Origin: Streptomyces dioscori
Lineage (GTDB): Bacteria; Actinomycetota; Actinomycetes; Streptomycetales; Streptomycetaceae
Assembly: GCF_003024195.1 (NCBI RefSeq)
Contig: NZ_KZ679041.1
Coordinates: forward strand, 434,001-498,000
DNA length: 64,000 nt
Direction: 5' to 3'
Shown here in pieces: positions 15,343 to 24,608 of the stretch (position 1 is its first letter; each line of letters begins with the position of its first letter). The position numbers and the translations under genes are program-made. The notes under the pieces were generated by a model. It was not told where the DNA came from, did not search any database, and saw only the letters and a program-made list of their open reading frames with translations.

Positions 15343-15972
15343 CTACGGCAGCTCGCGCGGCAGGATTCCCAGCCGCGTGGCCGTCACCACCGCCTCCAGC
15401 TGACTGTGCGCGCGCAGTTTCACCAGGACGCTCTTCACATGTCCGCGTACCGTGTGCCGGCTGAGGACGAGCCGGTCCGCGATCGCCTTGAGGCCGTGTC
15501 CCTGGGCGAGCAGGACCAGCACCTCGTGCTCACGCCGGGTCAGCCCGGCCCCGTTGCGCTGCCGAGGCGGTAGCCGGGCCGCCAGGGTCGACTCCTCGAC
15601 GAGCAGTTTGCCGGTGGCCGTCGTCCGGATCGCGGTGAGGATGTCCCCGAACGGGCTGTGCTTGGCGAGGAACGCCGAGGCGCCCGCTGTCACCGCCCGC
15701 GCCAGTTGGTCGGGGGTCGCGTCCGCGGTCAGGACGACCACCCGTGCAGAAGGGTGGGCCTTCTTCAGCAGCCGCGTGCCCTCGATCCCGTCCGTGCCCG
15801 GCAGATGGATGTCCATCAGCACCACGGAGGGGGGCCGACGGGCCGCCTCCCGCAACGCCTCGTCGACCGTACCCACCGCTTCGCCGCAGTCCAGGTCCGG
15901 TTGTGCTCCGATGGCGATGGCCAGGGCGTCGGCCAGCGCGCGCTGGTCCTCGACCACGAGCACGCGGATCAT
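15343..15972 (-). CDS. Two-component response regulator, NarL/LuxR family
   Basis: The 209-residue protein has a receiver domain (residues 1-120) with phospho-acceptor Asp54 in VVLMDIHLPG and the conserved Lys in AFLAKHS. A GerE-type helix-turn-helix at about 145-205 reads LTRREHEVLVLLAQG and RHTVRGHVKSVLVKL. The ATG at 15972 has GGAGG seven bases upstream, so the longer frame to 16233 is rejected. It is divergent from a histidine kinase gene 505 bp away, its likely partner. Target genes are unknown. Confidence 0.9.
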   Translation of the reverse strand: MIRVLVVEDQRALADALAIAIGAQPDLDCGEAVGTVDEALREAARRPPSVVLMDIHLPGTDGIEGTRLLKKAHPSARVVVLTADATPDQLARAVTAGASAFLAKHSPFGDILTAIRTTATGKLLVEESTLAARLPPRQRNGAGLTRREHEVLVLLAQGHGLKAIADRLVLSRHTVRGHVKSVLVKLRAHSQLEAVVTATRLGILPRELP

Positions 15973-16477
15973 CCCGGATCCTCCCCCTCCGGATGGCCGG
16001 CTCTCCCCGGGCCGGTGGTGGCGATGCGCTTTCGAGCGTAGTGCTGAAGGCCCCCGGCGGGTCCCGGCCGTACCCGGGAATATGCCTCCCGTGTCTGGCC
16101 CAACGCCCGGTGCACGGTACAGAGTTGAGGAGGAACGCAGAGGGCGGCCGGTGAGTGGCCGGTCAGCGGCAGGTGGCAGGGGGCGCCGGGGGGAGACCTG
16201 TGCGTTCCGCGTACCGCACGAGCCCGGGTTCACGGGGCCGTCCCCGCCGCGTCGGCCGACGCGCGTCTGATGTGCTGTGCGTACCGCCTGTCCGACCGTT
16301 TGCGGACAGGGGGCGTCGACGCCGTGAGGAAGCCGCGACGGGCGGCCGGCGAAGGGGGTCTCCCGGCCGCACCACCGGGTGCCCGGCGGGGGCGGCGGGG
16401 GAAGCGGGGGGACATGAGAGGTACCGGTTCGCCATATGGACCGCTGGGGCGGCGAAGGGGGCGCGGGGACGAACGCG
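15973..16477. other. Divergent promoter region of the two-component pair
   Basis: These 505 bases lie between the regulator and kinase starts and hold no supported gene. An isolated GAGGAGG at 16127-16133 looks like a ribosome site without a start codon at the right distance. A direct repeat GGCCGGT occurs at 16146-16152 and 16157-16163, spaced 11 bp, about one helical turn, and could bind the regulator. Confidence 0.35.
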
Positions 16478-17476
16478 ATGGCTGACGACGGGCGTCAGGA
16501 ACTGTACGCGGCCATGACGCTGGCCGCGCCCGACGGCATCGTCGCGGTCGACGCCGACGGCTGCGTAGGAGCGTGCAACCCGGCCGCGGCGGCGCTGCTG
16601 GAGCGGCCGGCCGACGAGCTGATCGGCTCCGTGTTCGGCTTTCCGCTCGCCGACGGGGAGTCCACCGAGGTCACGCTGGTCCTGCCGAACGGCCGCAACA
16701 AGGTGGTCGAGATGACGGTCGCCCTCGCCCGGTTCGACGGCCGGCGCCTGTACGTGGCCACGCTGCGCGACGGAACCCGCCGGCAGCAGGCCGACCATGT
16801 GCTCCAGGCCGCCCTGGAGCACCAGAGCGTGGTCGTCGCGGTCGCCGCCCACCAACTGCACAACCCGCTGGCCGCACTGAGCGCCCTGGTGCACGTGCTC
16901 CGGGAGCCGCCGCCCGGACTGGCCGACGAGCGGCGCGCGGAGGTGGTCGAGCGGATCGCCGAACGCACGGCCCGCCTCCAGGCCCTGGTCCGCAAACTCC
17001 TCACCGCCGCACGGCTCGACGGCGCCGGCCGGCAGGGCGTACCGGAGCCGGTGGAGGTGCTGGACTTCCTGCTGGACCAGTTCACCGAGTCCGGGGCCGC
17101 CCGCGACGGACTGAGACTCGCCGTCCCGGCCCGGCTGGTGGCGCGTGTCGACCCGGTGGGCTTCGCCGAGATCTTCGGCAACTACCTGGAGAACGCGCTC
17201 ACCTACGGCCGGGATCCCGTCGAGATCACCGCACGGGAAGCCGGCGGACGCATCGAGCTCCGGGTCGCGGACCATGGCCCCGGTGTGCCGGAGTCCTTCG
17301 TTCCGCACCTCTTCGAGCGCTACCGCCGCGACCCCGCCACCGCGGCGGCCACCGAGGGCACCGGCCTCGGCCTGTGGATCGCCCGCAGCCTGGCGCGCGC
17401 CAACGGCGGCGACGCCTGGTACGAACCGGGCCGGCCGAACGGCGCGGTCTTCTGCGTCAGCCTCCCCAAGGGATGA
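16478..17476 (+). CDS. PAS-domain sensor histidine kinase (no transmembrane segment)
   Basis: The 332-residue protein has an N-terminal PAS domain (residues 10-100: APDGIVAVDADG and NPAAAALL), a dimerisation/phospho-acceptor helix with His125 in AHQLHNPLAAL, and a HATPase domain with N-box NYLENALTYG, G1 DHGPGVP and G2 GTGLGLWI. No transmembrane helix is seen, so it senses a cytoplasmic signal. The H-box has Gln and His where Glu and Arg are most common. ATG at 16478 has GGGGA at a good distance; ATG at 16436 in frame is the alternative. Its 3' end overlaps the convergent GNAT gene by 20 nt. Confidence 0.88.
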   Translation: MADDGRQELYAAMTLAAPDGIVAVDADGCVGACNPAAAALLERPADELIGSVFGFPLADGESTEVTLVLPNGRNKVVEMTVALARFDGRRLYVATLRDGTRRQQADHVLQAALEHQSVVVAVAAHQLHNPLAALSALVHVLREPPPGLADERRAEVVERIAERTARLQALVRKLLTAARLDGAGRQGVPEPVEVLDFLLDQFTESGAARDGLRLAVPARLVARVDPVGFAEIFGNYLENALTYGRDPVEITAREAGGRIELRVADHGPGVPESFVPHLFERYRRDPATAAATEGTGLGLWIARSLARANGGDAWYEPGRPNGAVFCVSLPKG

Positions 17477-18044
17477 CGCCGTCTTCCAGCACCCTTGCGT
17501 ACCGCACCTCCGGCACCTCGACGCCCTCGACCTCGTAGGGCTCCTCGGTGCCGTCCGCGGTGAAACCGGCCCGTTCGTAGAAGCGGCGCGCGCCCGCGTT
17601 CTCCCGAAGGACCCAGAGCAGCATCCTGTCGTGCCCCGCGGCGGCGCACCGCTGGACCGACGCCCGCAACAGGGCACGGCCCACCCCGCGTCCGATCCGG
17701 TCGGGGTCGACGTAGATCGCGTACAGCTCGGCGTCCCCGGCACCCTCGATGTCTCCGGCGTCCTGGGTACGTGGTTCCCCGCCGCGGTAGGGCCCGTGGC
17801 AGGCCCAGCCGACAACCGCGCCGGCCGACTCCGCGACGAGGTTCACCACGCCCTTGCCGGCGGCCTGCGCGAAGTGGGCCCGCCGCCGCGGGAGTTCGGC
17901 CGCCACGTCGAGCCCGTCGAGATAGGACCGGGGCATCAGACCCTGGTACGCGCTCTGCCAGCCGCGTACCCGGATCTCCGCCACGCGGGGGCAGTCGGAC
18001 AGGGTCATCTCGCGGATGTGGGGCGGGCCATCGGTACGGCTCAT
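17457..18044 (-). CDS. GNAT-family N-acetyltransferase
   Basis: The 195-residue protein shows a single GNAT fold. ELYAIYVDPDRIGRGVGRALL is motif A for acetyl-CoA binding (Gly-rich RxGxG as RIGRGVGRAL), and ENAGARRFYERAGF is motif B. The substrate is unknown; similar proteins acetylate antibiotics, amino groups of small molecules or protein N-termini. It overlaps the upstream Rid-family gene by 4 nt, so the two are co-translated. Its tail overlaps the kinase gene on the other strand. Confidence 0.85.
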   Translation of the reverse strand: MSRTDGPPHIREMTLSDCPRVAEIRVRGWQSAYQGLMPRSYLDGLDVAAELPRRRAHFAQAAGKGVVNLVAESAGAVVGWACHGPYRGGEPRTQDAGDIEGAGDAELYAIYVDPDRIGRGVGRALLRASVQRCAAAGHDRMLLWVLRENAGARRFYERAGFTADGTEEPYEVEGVEVPEVRYARVLEDGVIPWGG

Positions 18045-18439
18045 GCGGGCAGTATCGCGAACGCCTCTATCTCCATCAGGAACTCCGGGCGGACCAGGGC
18101 GGCGACCTGTACGGCGGAGGCGGCCGGGAGGCGGTCCTGCGGGATGTGTTCGGCCCGGGCCGCGCGGATGGCGGGCATGTGGGCCATGTCCGTGACGAAG
18201 TAGGTCAGTTTGACCACGTCGTCGAAGCCCGCGCCGGCCGCGGCGAGGCAGCGCCGCAGATTCTCGAAGACCTGACGGGCCTGGGCAGCCGGGTCGCCCT
18301 CGCCGACCGGCTTCCCCTCCTCGTCGAGCGCCAGCTGGCCCGAGACCGCCACGAAGCGGCCCGTGCCCATGACGACGTGCGCGTAGGCGGCGGCGGGGGC
18401 GACCCCGTCGGGGGCGGTGATGCGGATCGGTCCGGTCAT
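18041..18439 (-). CDS. Rid (YjgF/YER057c/UK114) family protein lacking the catalytic Arg
   Basis: The 132-residue protein has the Rid fold pattern (VVMGTGRFVAVSGQLALD, QARQVFENLRRCLAAAG, LMEIEAFA). Classical RidA hydrolyses reactive enamines and imines using an Arg in a PARSxVEV motif. Here the equivalent segment is PAASAVQV and the Arg position is Ala107. It therefore probably belongs to a divergent Rid subfamily without RidA deaminase activity. It overlaps the GNAT gene by 4 nt, and a shared small-molecule substrate is possible. Confidence 0.82.
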   Translation of the reverse strand: MTGPIRITAPDGVAPAAAYAHVVMGTGRFVAVSGQLALDEEGKPVGEGDPAAQARQVFENLRRCLAAAGAGFDDVVKLTYFVTDMAHMPAIRAARAEHIPQDRLPAASAVQVAALVRPEFLMEIEAFAILPA

Positions 18440-18506
18440 GGATCAATCCTGCACCACGGCACTGACAACGCCCCCGACCAGCATCGATCGGCCCGATCTG
18501 CCCCGG

Positions 18507-20126
18507 CTAGCCGCGGAAACCGATCAGGCCGTGCAGGGTCGCACCCCGCGAGGACGCCGTGCCCGTGCCCGTACCCGCCTTCGCGGTCAGCGGCTCGGGG
18601 TCGGGCAGCTTCGCGCACACCGCGTCGGCCTCGCCGTTCCCGCGCGGCACCCGGCCGTCGGTCAGATAGGCGGCCAGGTGCTTGTCCAGGCAGGTGTTCC
18701 CGCTCAGCGTGATGCCGTGGTTGCCGCCGCCCTGCTCGACCACCAGGCTGGACCCGCCCAGCAGGTGGTGGACCATGACACCGCCCTCGTACGGGGTGGC
18801 CGCGTCGTCCGTCGCCTGGAACAGCAGTACCGGCGGCACCGCGTCGTTCGAGACGTCCACGGGCTCGGCCGGGCCCGTGGGCCAGAACGCGCACGGGGCG
18901 TTGTACCAGGCGTTGCTCCAGGTCATGAAGGGCGCCTTCTTGTAGACCGCCCAGTTGTCGTCGCGCCAGTCGTCCCAGTCGCGCGGCCAGCTCGCGTCAC
19001 GGCACTGCACCGAGGTGTAGACGCTGTAGCCGTTGTCGCCCGCCGTGTCGACGGCCCCGAAGTTCTCGTACGCCTCCACCAGCAGGTCGTCGTTCTTCGT
19101 CTTCACGTAGGCCGCGAACGCGTCGGCGAGATACGGCCAGTAGCCGTTGAAGTAGGCGCCGGGGGAGAAGGTGTCCTCCAGCTCCGAGGCGCCGACCGTC
19201 TTGTCCGCCGGCTTCTTCGCCAGCGCCGCCCGCATCGCGTACCAGGCCGCCTCGATCCTCTCCGGATCGGTGCCCAGCCTGTACGTCGCGTCGTGCTTGG
19301 CGACCCAGGCCATGAAGGCCCGGTGGCGGGTGTTGAACGCGTGGTCCTGCGCGATGTTGTCGTCGTACCAGACGCCGGTGGGATCGACGACGGAGTCCAG
19401 CACCATGCGCCGTACCCGCTCCGGATACAGCTTGGCGTAGACGGCGCCCAGGTAGGTGCCGTACGAGTACCCGAAGTAGTTGATCCTCCTGGCCCCCAGG
19501 GCGCCGCGGATCGCGTCCATGTCCTGGACGGCGCTCACCGTGTCGATGTACGGCAGCAGGTCCCCGTACTTGCTCGCGCAGGCCTTCGCGAAGGCCTCGA
19601 CGCGGTCGAGGTTGGCCCCTTCGACAGCGGGGGTCGTCGGCAGCGAGTCGGGGCGCACCGGCTTGAAGTGCCCCGGCCGGCAGTTCAGGGCGGGCCTGCT
19701 CGCGCCGACCCCGCGCGGGTCGAAGCCGATGACGTCGTACTGGGCGGCCACGCTCTTCGGCAGCGAGGCCGCGACGAATCCGGCGAGGGTCAGACCGCTG
19801 CCGCCGGGACCGCCCGGGTTCACCAGCAGGGGGCCCTGGTACGTCTTCTTGGAGGTGTGCGGGACCCGGGACAGCGCGAGTGTGATCTTCCGGCCCTGCG
19901 GGTTCGCGTGGTCTAGGGGCACCTTCAGGGACGCGCACTGGAGCGTCGGGTAGTTCTTGGTGCCGCACTTCTTCCAGGTGGGCTTCGCCGCGGCCCTCGG
20001 CGTGTCGGCGGCGGGTGCGGTGCGCCGGGCGGTCGCGGAGGCCGGGCTCGCGTCGGCCGGGACCGCGGTGATCATTCCGGCAACCACGGCGGCGGCACCG
20101 CACAGAGCGGCTGCGCGTCGGTTCAC
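18507..20126 (-). CDS. Secreted alpha/beta-hydrolase peptidase, tripeptidyl aminopeptidase (TAP/Slp) type
   Basis: The precursor is 539 residues long and begins with a signal peptide (MNRRAAALCGAAAVVAGMI, cleavage near ADASPASA). The oxyanion region reads LLVNPGGPGGSG, the nucleophile is in YFGYSYGTYLG, the acid in LLFQATDDAATPYEG and the His in GGGNHGI, as in Streptomyces TAP/SlpD/SlpE proteins. It should remove tripeptides from N-termini of peptides outside the cell. GTG at 20126 is preferred because GTGAGG lies 9 nt upstream; GTG at 20141 is the alternative. No lipobox is seen, so it is secreted rather than lipidated. Confidence 0.85.
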   Translation of the reverse strand: MNRRAAALCGAAAVVAGMITAVPADASPASATARRTAPAADTPRAAAKPTWKKCGTKNYPTLQCASLKVPLDHANPQGRKITLALSRVPHTSKKTYQGPLLVNPGGPGGSGLTLAGFVAASLPKSVAAQYDVIGFDPRGVGASRPALNCRPGHFKPVRPDSLPTTPAVEGANLDRVEAFAKACASKYGDLLPYIDTVSAVQDMDAIRGALGARRINYFGYSYGTYLGAVYAKLYPERVRRMVLDSVVDPTGVWYDDNIAQDHAFNTRHRAFMAWVAKHDATYRLGTDPERIEAAWYAMRAALAKKPADKTVGASELEDTFSPGAYFNGYWPYLADAFAAYVKTKNDDLLVEAYENFGAVDTAGDNGYSVYTSVQCRDASWPRDWDDWRDDNWAVYKKAPFMTWSNAWYNAPCAFWPTGPAEPVDVSNDAVPPVLLFQATDDAATPYEGGVMVHHLLGGSSLVVEQGGGNHGITLSGNTCLDKHLAAYLTDGRVPRGNGEADAVCAKLPDPEPLTAKAGTGTGTASSRGATLHGLIGFRG

Positions 20127-20159
20127 AATGAATCGCCTCACATCGATGTACCGGACAGG

Positions 20160-20180
20160 GGGCCGTGCACCTCACGGCCC
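20160..20180. promoter_or_regulatory. Hairpin/palindrome just upstream of the secreted peptidase gene
   Basis: GGGCCGTG and CACGGCCC form a perfect 8-bp inverted repeat with a 5-nt loop, 33 nt before the peptidase start. It could be an operator or a leader hairpin. Confidence 0.35.
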
Positions 20181-20349
20181 TGGCCGTATCGTCCCGGGGC
20201 GGATGCCCGGAAGGACCGCTTCTGCCGAGAGTTGACCCCATTGGGCCGCGGTTTACGGCCGGATGCAGGGCAGGGGGCGACGGCCGGTGCGAGGGGTGTC
20301 GGTACCGGTGCGCGAGGGATGTCGGTGCGCGTGCGTGAGGGAGTGCCGG

Positions 20350-21390
20350 TCACAGAAGGGTGAGCTGGGTGGGCCCCGAGGCGACCGGTTCGGGCACCGG
20401 GATCCTGCGGGGCATCCCCGCGCGCGTGGGACCTATCCCGTACTCCTCGGCCAGCTCGTGCACCTGTCGGGTGATCCGGCGCTGATACCACTTCGGGGCG
20501 TACGCGCCCTCCGCGTACAGCCGCTCGTACCGGCGCACGAGGTGCGGGTGGTGGTGCCCCAGCCAGCTCATGAACCATTCGCGCGCGCCAGGCCGCAGAT
20601 GCAGCACGAGGGGGGTCACCGAGGTCGCGCCGGACGCCGCGATCGCCCGTACCGTCGCCCGCAGTTGGGTGGGGTCGTCGCCGAGGAAGGGGATCACGGG
20701 GGCCATCAGGACCCCGCAGTCGATGCCGTGCGCGCTCAGGGTGCGGACGACGTCGAGGCGGCGCTCCGGGGCGGGCGTGCCCGGCTCCACGGTCCGCCAC
20801 AGGTCGAGGTCGGTGAAGCCCACGGAGACGGAGATCCCGACCTCGGTGACGGCCGCCGCCTGCTTCAGAAGGTCCAGGTCACGCAGGATCAGCGTGCCCT
20901 TGGTGAGGATGGAGAAGGGGTTCGCGTGGTCGCGCAGGGCCGCGATGATGCCGGGCATCAGCCGGTAGCGGCCCTCGGCGCGCTGGTAGCAGTCCACGTT
21001 GGTGCCCATCGCGATGTGGTCACCGAGCCACCGCCGGGAGCCGAGCTGGCGCCGCAGCAGCTCCGGGGCGTTCACCTTCACCACGATCTGGCTGTCGAAG
21101 CCGAGGCCGGTGTCCAGGTCGAGATAGCTGTGGGTCTTGCGGGCGAAACAGTAGACACACGCGTGCGTGCACCCCCGGTAGGGGTTGACCGTCCACTCGA
21201 AGGGCATGCGCGAGGCCCCCGGTACGCGGTTGACGATCGACCTGGCCCGGATCTCGTGGAAGGTGATCCCACGGAACTCGGGCGTGTCGAACGTCCGGGT
21301 GGTCACCGACTCCGCGCCGAACAGCGCGGGGTTCGTGGGCCCTGCCGACGGATTCCCGCCGGACTCCACTGCGAGGTTCTCCCACCGCAT
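20350..21390 (-). CDS. Radical SAM protein of the Rv2578c / SplB-like family
   Basis: The 346-residue protein has the radical SAM 4Fe-4S motif C-x3-C-x2-C at Cys74, Cys78 and Cys81 (GCTHACVYCFAR). The rest matches actinobacterial proteins annotated as Rv2578c-type, which are distant relatives of spore photoproduct lyase. The ATG at 21390 has GAGGAGG upstream, so the longer frame to 21540 is rejected. A GAAC-N4-GTTC site lies 32 nt upstream, next to a possible -10 TATTCT, and suggests LexA control. A role in DNA repair is therefore plausible but unproven. Confidence 0.85.
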   Translation of the reverse strand: MRWENLAVESGGNPSAGPTNPALFGAESVTTRTFDTPEFRGITFHEIRARSIVNRVPGASRMPFEWTVNPYRGCTHACVYCFARKTHSYLDLDTGLGFDSQIVVKVNAPELLRRQLGSRRWLGDHIAMGTNVDCYQRAEGRYRLMPGIIAALRDHANPFSILTKGTLILRDLDLLKQAAAVTEVGISVSVGFTDLDLWRTVEPGTPAPERRLDVVRTLSAHGIDCGVLMAPVIPFLGDDPTQLRATVRAIAASGATSVTPLVLHLRPGAREWFMSWLGHHHPHLVRRYERLYAEGAYAPKWYQRRITRQVHELAEEYGIGPTRAGMPRRIPVPEPVASGPTQLTLL

Positions 21391-21422
21391 GACGCCTCCT
21401 CGATAGCACTGACCACAGAATA

Positions 21423-21434
21423 GAACACATGTTC
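21423..21434. promoter_or_regulatory. Candidate LexA SOS box upstream of the radical SAM gene
   Basis: The site GAACACATGTTC fits the actinobacterial SOS consensus GAAC-N4-GTTC, with symmetry GAACA/TGTTC. It directly abuts a minus-strand -10-like TATTCT (21417-21422), so LexA binding there would block the promoter. The core is only 8 defined bases, so chance is possible, but the position is ideal. Confidence 0.6.
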
Positions 21435-21539
21435 CCTTGATCGTGCGACCCCATAGTCGGGACCCCGATTTGGGCGGCCCGGCCGCCTGATGGTTGGCTG
21501 AGCGCTGACGCCCGAGATCCCGAGTGCTGGAGGAACGCA

Positions 21540-21983
21540 ATGGCGCAGGTCGAGGCCACCACCGAGCGAGTCGTGACGGGTCAGCCGGACGACGTGTTCG
21601 ACGCGCTGGCCGACTACAACGGCACGCGTTCGAAGATCCTGAGCGAGCACTTCAGCGAGTACGAGGTCCGCGAGGGCGGCGACGGCGAGGGAACCGTCGT
21701 CCACTGGAAGCTCCAGGCCACCAGCAAGCGCATCCGCGACTGCCTGCTCGACGTGAGCGAGCCCACCGACGGCGAACTCGTCGAGAAGGACCGCAACTCC
21801 TCGATGGTCACCACCTGGCGGGTCACCCCGGCCGGCGAGGGCAGGTCGCGCGTCGTCGTCACCACCGTCTGGGACGGCGCCGGCGGCATCGGCGGGTTCT
21901 TCGAGAGGACCTTCGCGCCCAAGGGTCTCGGCCGCATCTACGACGAGGTGCTGGCGAAGCTCGCCGCCGAGGTGGAGAAGTAG
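21540..21983 (+). CDS. SRPBCC (START-like) family protein
   Basis: The 147-residue protein begins AQVEATTERVVTGQPDDVFDALADY, the standard N-terminal strand and helix of polyketide-cyclase/START-like hydrophobic-ligand domains, and ends with the long C-terminal helix IYDEVLAKLAAEVEK. GGAGG lies 6 bases before the ATG. Ligand and function are unknown. It stands alone between the divergent radical SAM gene and the MFS gene. Confidence 0.8.
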   Translation: MAQVEATTERVVTGQPDDVFDALADYNGTRSKILSEHFSEYEVREGGDGEGTVVHWKLQATSKRIRDCLLDVSEPTDGELVEKDRNSSMVTTWRVTPAGEGRSRVVVTTVWDGAGGIGGFFERTFAPKGLGRIYDEVLAKLAAEVEK

Positions 21984-22205
21984 CTCCCCGGGGCAACTCC
22001 CCGCCACCTTGGGCCCCATGCGCACGGGCGGGTTCCACGCTCACCGTTTCGAGTGGTTCTCGGTACGGGCCCAGTTGTACGCCGTAGGGCTCCCACCGGC
22101 GGATACGTCCGCCGAGGCCCGCCTCAGGGCGACTCGTCGCGCTTGCTCCCAGATGTCGCACAATGCGAGAAATGGGCCCCGCAGGCGCGACGAGGGGAGC
22201 AGCAC

Positions 22206-24608
22206 GTGGGCGGCACGGCTCTGGCGGAGAGCGGACGAGACGTTTCCTCTCCGGCCCCCGACACACCCCAAGCGCCGCCCGCTCTCCCCCAGTTGGAGAC
22301 ACTGAGCCCGCGCCGCGTGCGCCTGGTCTTTTTCGCGCTCATGCTCGCGCTGCTCCTCGCGGCGCTGGAGCAGATGATCGTCGCCACCGCGCTCCCGAAG
22401 ATCGTCGGAGAGCTGCACGGCCTCGACAAGATGTCCTGGGCGATCACCGCGTACCTGCTCACCTCGACCGTGGGACTGCCCGTCTACGGCAAGTTCGGCG
22501 ACCTGTACGGCCGCAAGGGCGTCTTCCAGTTCGCGATCGTCGTCTTCTTGATCGGCTCCGCACTCGCCGGACGGTCGCGCACCATGGACCAGTTGATCGC
22601 CTTCCGCGCCCTCCAGGGAGTCGGCGCCGGCGGCCTCATGATCGGCGTTCAGGCCATCATCGCGGACGTCGTGCCGGCCCGGGAGCGGGCCCGCTTCATG
22701 GGGATGATCGGCGCCGCCTTCGGACTCGCCTCGGTCGCGGGCCCGTTGCTCGGCGGCTACTTCACCGACCACCTCTCCTGGCGCTGGTGCTTCTACATCA
22801 ACGTCCCCTTCGGACTCATCACCCTCGCCGTCGTGGCCGTCGTCCTCGAACTGCCGAAGCCCACCGCAAGGCCCCGCCTGGACGTCCTGGGCGCCCTGCT
22901 GCTCGCCGCCGCCTCCACCTGCCTCGTCCTGCTGACCAGTTGGGGCGGCACGGAGTACGCGTGGGGCTCGCGCGTCGTCCTCGGGCTCGCCGCGGGAGCC
23001 GTCGCCTCGACCGCGCTCTTCCTGCTCGCCGAGCACCGCGCGGCCGAACCCCTCATCCCGCTACGGCTGTTCCGCGACGGCGTCTTCAACGTCACCGCTC
23101 TCGTCGGGGTGATCGTCGGCGTCGCCCTCTTCGGCGCGGCCAGCTATCTGCCCACGTACCTGCAGATGGTCGACGGAGCCAGCGCCACCGAGTCCGGCCT
23201 GCTCATGCTCCCCATGATGGGCGGCATCGTCGGCGCCTCGATCGTCTCCGGCCAGCTCATCAGCCGCAACGGCCGCTACAAGATCTATCCGATCCTCGGC
23301 GGCGCCCTGTCCGTCGTCGGCATGTGGCTGCTCTCACGGCTCGAAGCCGACACACCCCGGCTGCACTACAGCGTGTGGATGGCCCTGCTCGGCGCCGGGA
23401 TCGGCCTGGTCATGCCCGTGCTGATCCTCGCCGTCCAGAACTCCGTCCACCCGCACGACCTCGGCACCGCGACCAGCGCCAACAACTACTTCCGGCAGAT
23501 CGGCGGCAGCGTCGGCGCGGCGGTCTTCGGCACGCTCTTCGCGAACCGGCTCGCCGACTCCCTCGCCGACCGGCTGCCTGCCGGGGCCGGCGTACCCGAC
23601 CCCGAGTCCATCACCCCGCAGCTCGTCCACGCGCTGCCCGCCGACCTGAGGGACGGCTACATCGCGGCGTACACCGACGCGATGCCGCGGATCTTCCTCT
23701 ACCTCGTGCCGGTGCTCGTCCTCGGCCTGCTCGTCGCCTTCTTCCTCAAGGAGAAACCGCTGGTGTCCCACCACACCCCCACCGCAGCCCCCGAGACCGC
23801 CGCGCCTCCCCACCCCCCGCTGCCCGGCGCCCGTTCGTCGTACGCTGCCGGGATCCCCGTCTGCGGCACCGTGCAGCACCCCGACGGCACGGTCGTGCCC
23901 CGCGCCGCGCTCACCCTCATCGACGTCGCGGGGCAGCAGATCGGGCGGGGCGCGAGCGGCGAGGACGGACGGTACGCGCTGTCGACGCCCGGAGCGGGGG
24001 CGTACGTCCTCATCGCCGCGGCGGGCGGGCATCAGCCGCAGGCGGTCAGTGTCACCGTCGGGGAACGGCCCGTGGAACTGGACGTGGTCCTCGGCGGGGC
24101 GGGGCGGCTGGCCGGGAGCGTCGTCACGGCGGACGGGACGCCCGTGCGGGACGCGACCGTCACGCTCACCAACGTGCACGGGGAGGTCGTCGCCGCGACG
24201 CGCAGCGGTCGTGAGGGCGGCTATGTCATCACGGAGCTGGTGGCGGGGGAGTACACGCTGGCCGGCAGCGCGCCGGCCTTCCGGCCCGCCGCGCTGCCCG
24301 TGAGCGTGCAGGCCGCGCGCGAGACCCGGCAGGACGTCGAACTCGCGGGCGGGGCGGTGCTGCGGGGCACCGTGCGGGCCAGTGGGGGGCGGCCGGTGGA
24401 GGATGCGCGGGTCACGCTGCTCGACGCGGCGGGGAACGTGGTGGACACGTTGACCACCGGGGGTGACGGGGCGTTCCGGTTCATCGACCTCTCGTCGGGG
24501 GAGTACACGGTGATCGCGGCGGGGTATCCGCCGGTGGCGACGGTTCTGCAGGTCGCGGGCGGTGGACGCACGGAGCGCGACCTGCAACTGGGCCACGAGG
24601 ACGACTGA
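22206..24608 (+). CDS. MFS drug exporter (DHA2/EmrB-QacA type) with C-terminal CnaB-like repeats
   Basis: The 800-residue protein starts at GTG 22206 with GGGGAG seven bases upstream. Residues 30-530 form a 14-helix MFS unit with DHA2 motifs ([10 protein letters not shown] motif [17 protein letters not shown] motif C). Residues about 549-800 contain three repeats of a carboxypeptidase-regulatory/CnaB-like beta-sandwich: each has GTVxxPDGTxVPxAxxTL, a DGxYxL turn and a final strand. The 14-helix topology puts this tail in the cytoplasm, although such domains are usually extracellular. Substrates may be toxic compounds. A GC-rich repeat island starts immediately at the stop codon. Confidence 0.85.
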   Translation: MGGTALAESGRDVSSPAPDTPQAPPALPQLETLSPRRVRLVFFALMLALLLAALEQMIVATALPKIVGELHGLDKMSWAITAYLLTSTVGLPVYGKFGDLYGRKGVFQFAIVVFLIGSALAGRSRTMDQLIAFRALQGVGAGGLMIGVQAIIADVVPARERARFMGMIGAAFGLASVAGPLLGGYFTDHLSWRWCFYINVPFGLITLAVVAVVLELPKPTARPRLDVLGALLLAAASTCLVLLTSWGGTEYAWGSRVVLGLAAGAVASTALFLLAEHRAAEPLIPLRLFRDGVFNVTALVGVIVGVALFGAASYLPTYLQMVDGASATESGLLMLPMMGGIVGASIVSGQLISRNGRYKIYPILGGALSVVGMWLLSRLEADTPRLHYSVWMALLGAGIGLVMPVLILAVQNSVHPHDLGTATSANNYFRQIGGSVGAAVFGTLFANRLADSLADRLPAGAGVPDPESITPQLVHALPADLRDGYIAAYTDAMPRIFLYLVPVLVLGLLVAFFLKEKPLVSHHTPTAAPETAAPPHPPLPGARSSYAAGIPVCGTVQHPDGTVVPRAALTLIDVAGQQIGRGASGEDGRYALSTPGAGAYVLIAAAGGHQPQAVSVTVGERPVELDVVLGGAGRLAGSVVTADGTPVRDATVTLTNVHGEVVAATRSGREGGYVITELVAGEYTLAGSAPAFRPAALPVSVQAARETRQDVELAGGAVLRGTVRASGGRPVEDARVTLLDAAGNVVDTLTTGGDGAFRFIDLSSGEYTVIAAGYPPVATVLQVAGGGRTERDLQLGHEDD

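Noticed and set aside
16127..16163. GAGGAGG followed by an open frame before the histidine kinase
   Set aside because: No start codon lies at a suitable distance, and the open frames there overlap the kinase and have no coding character.
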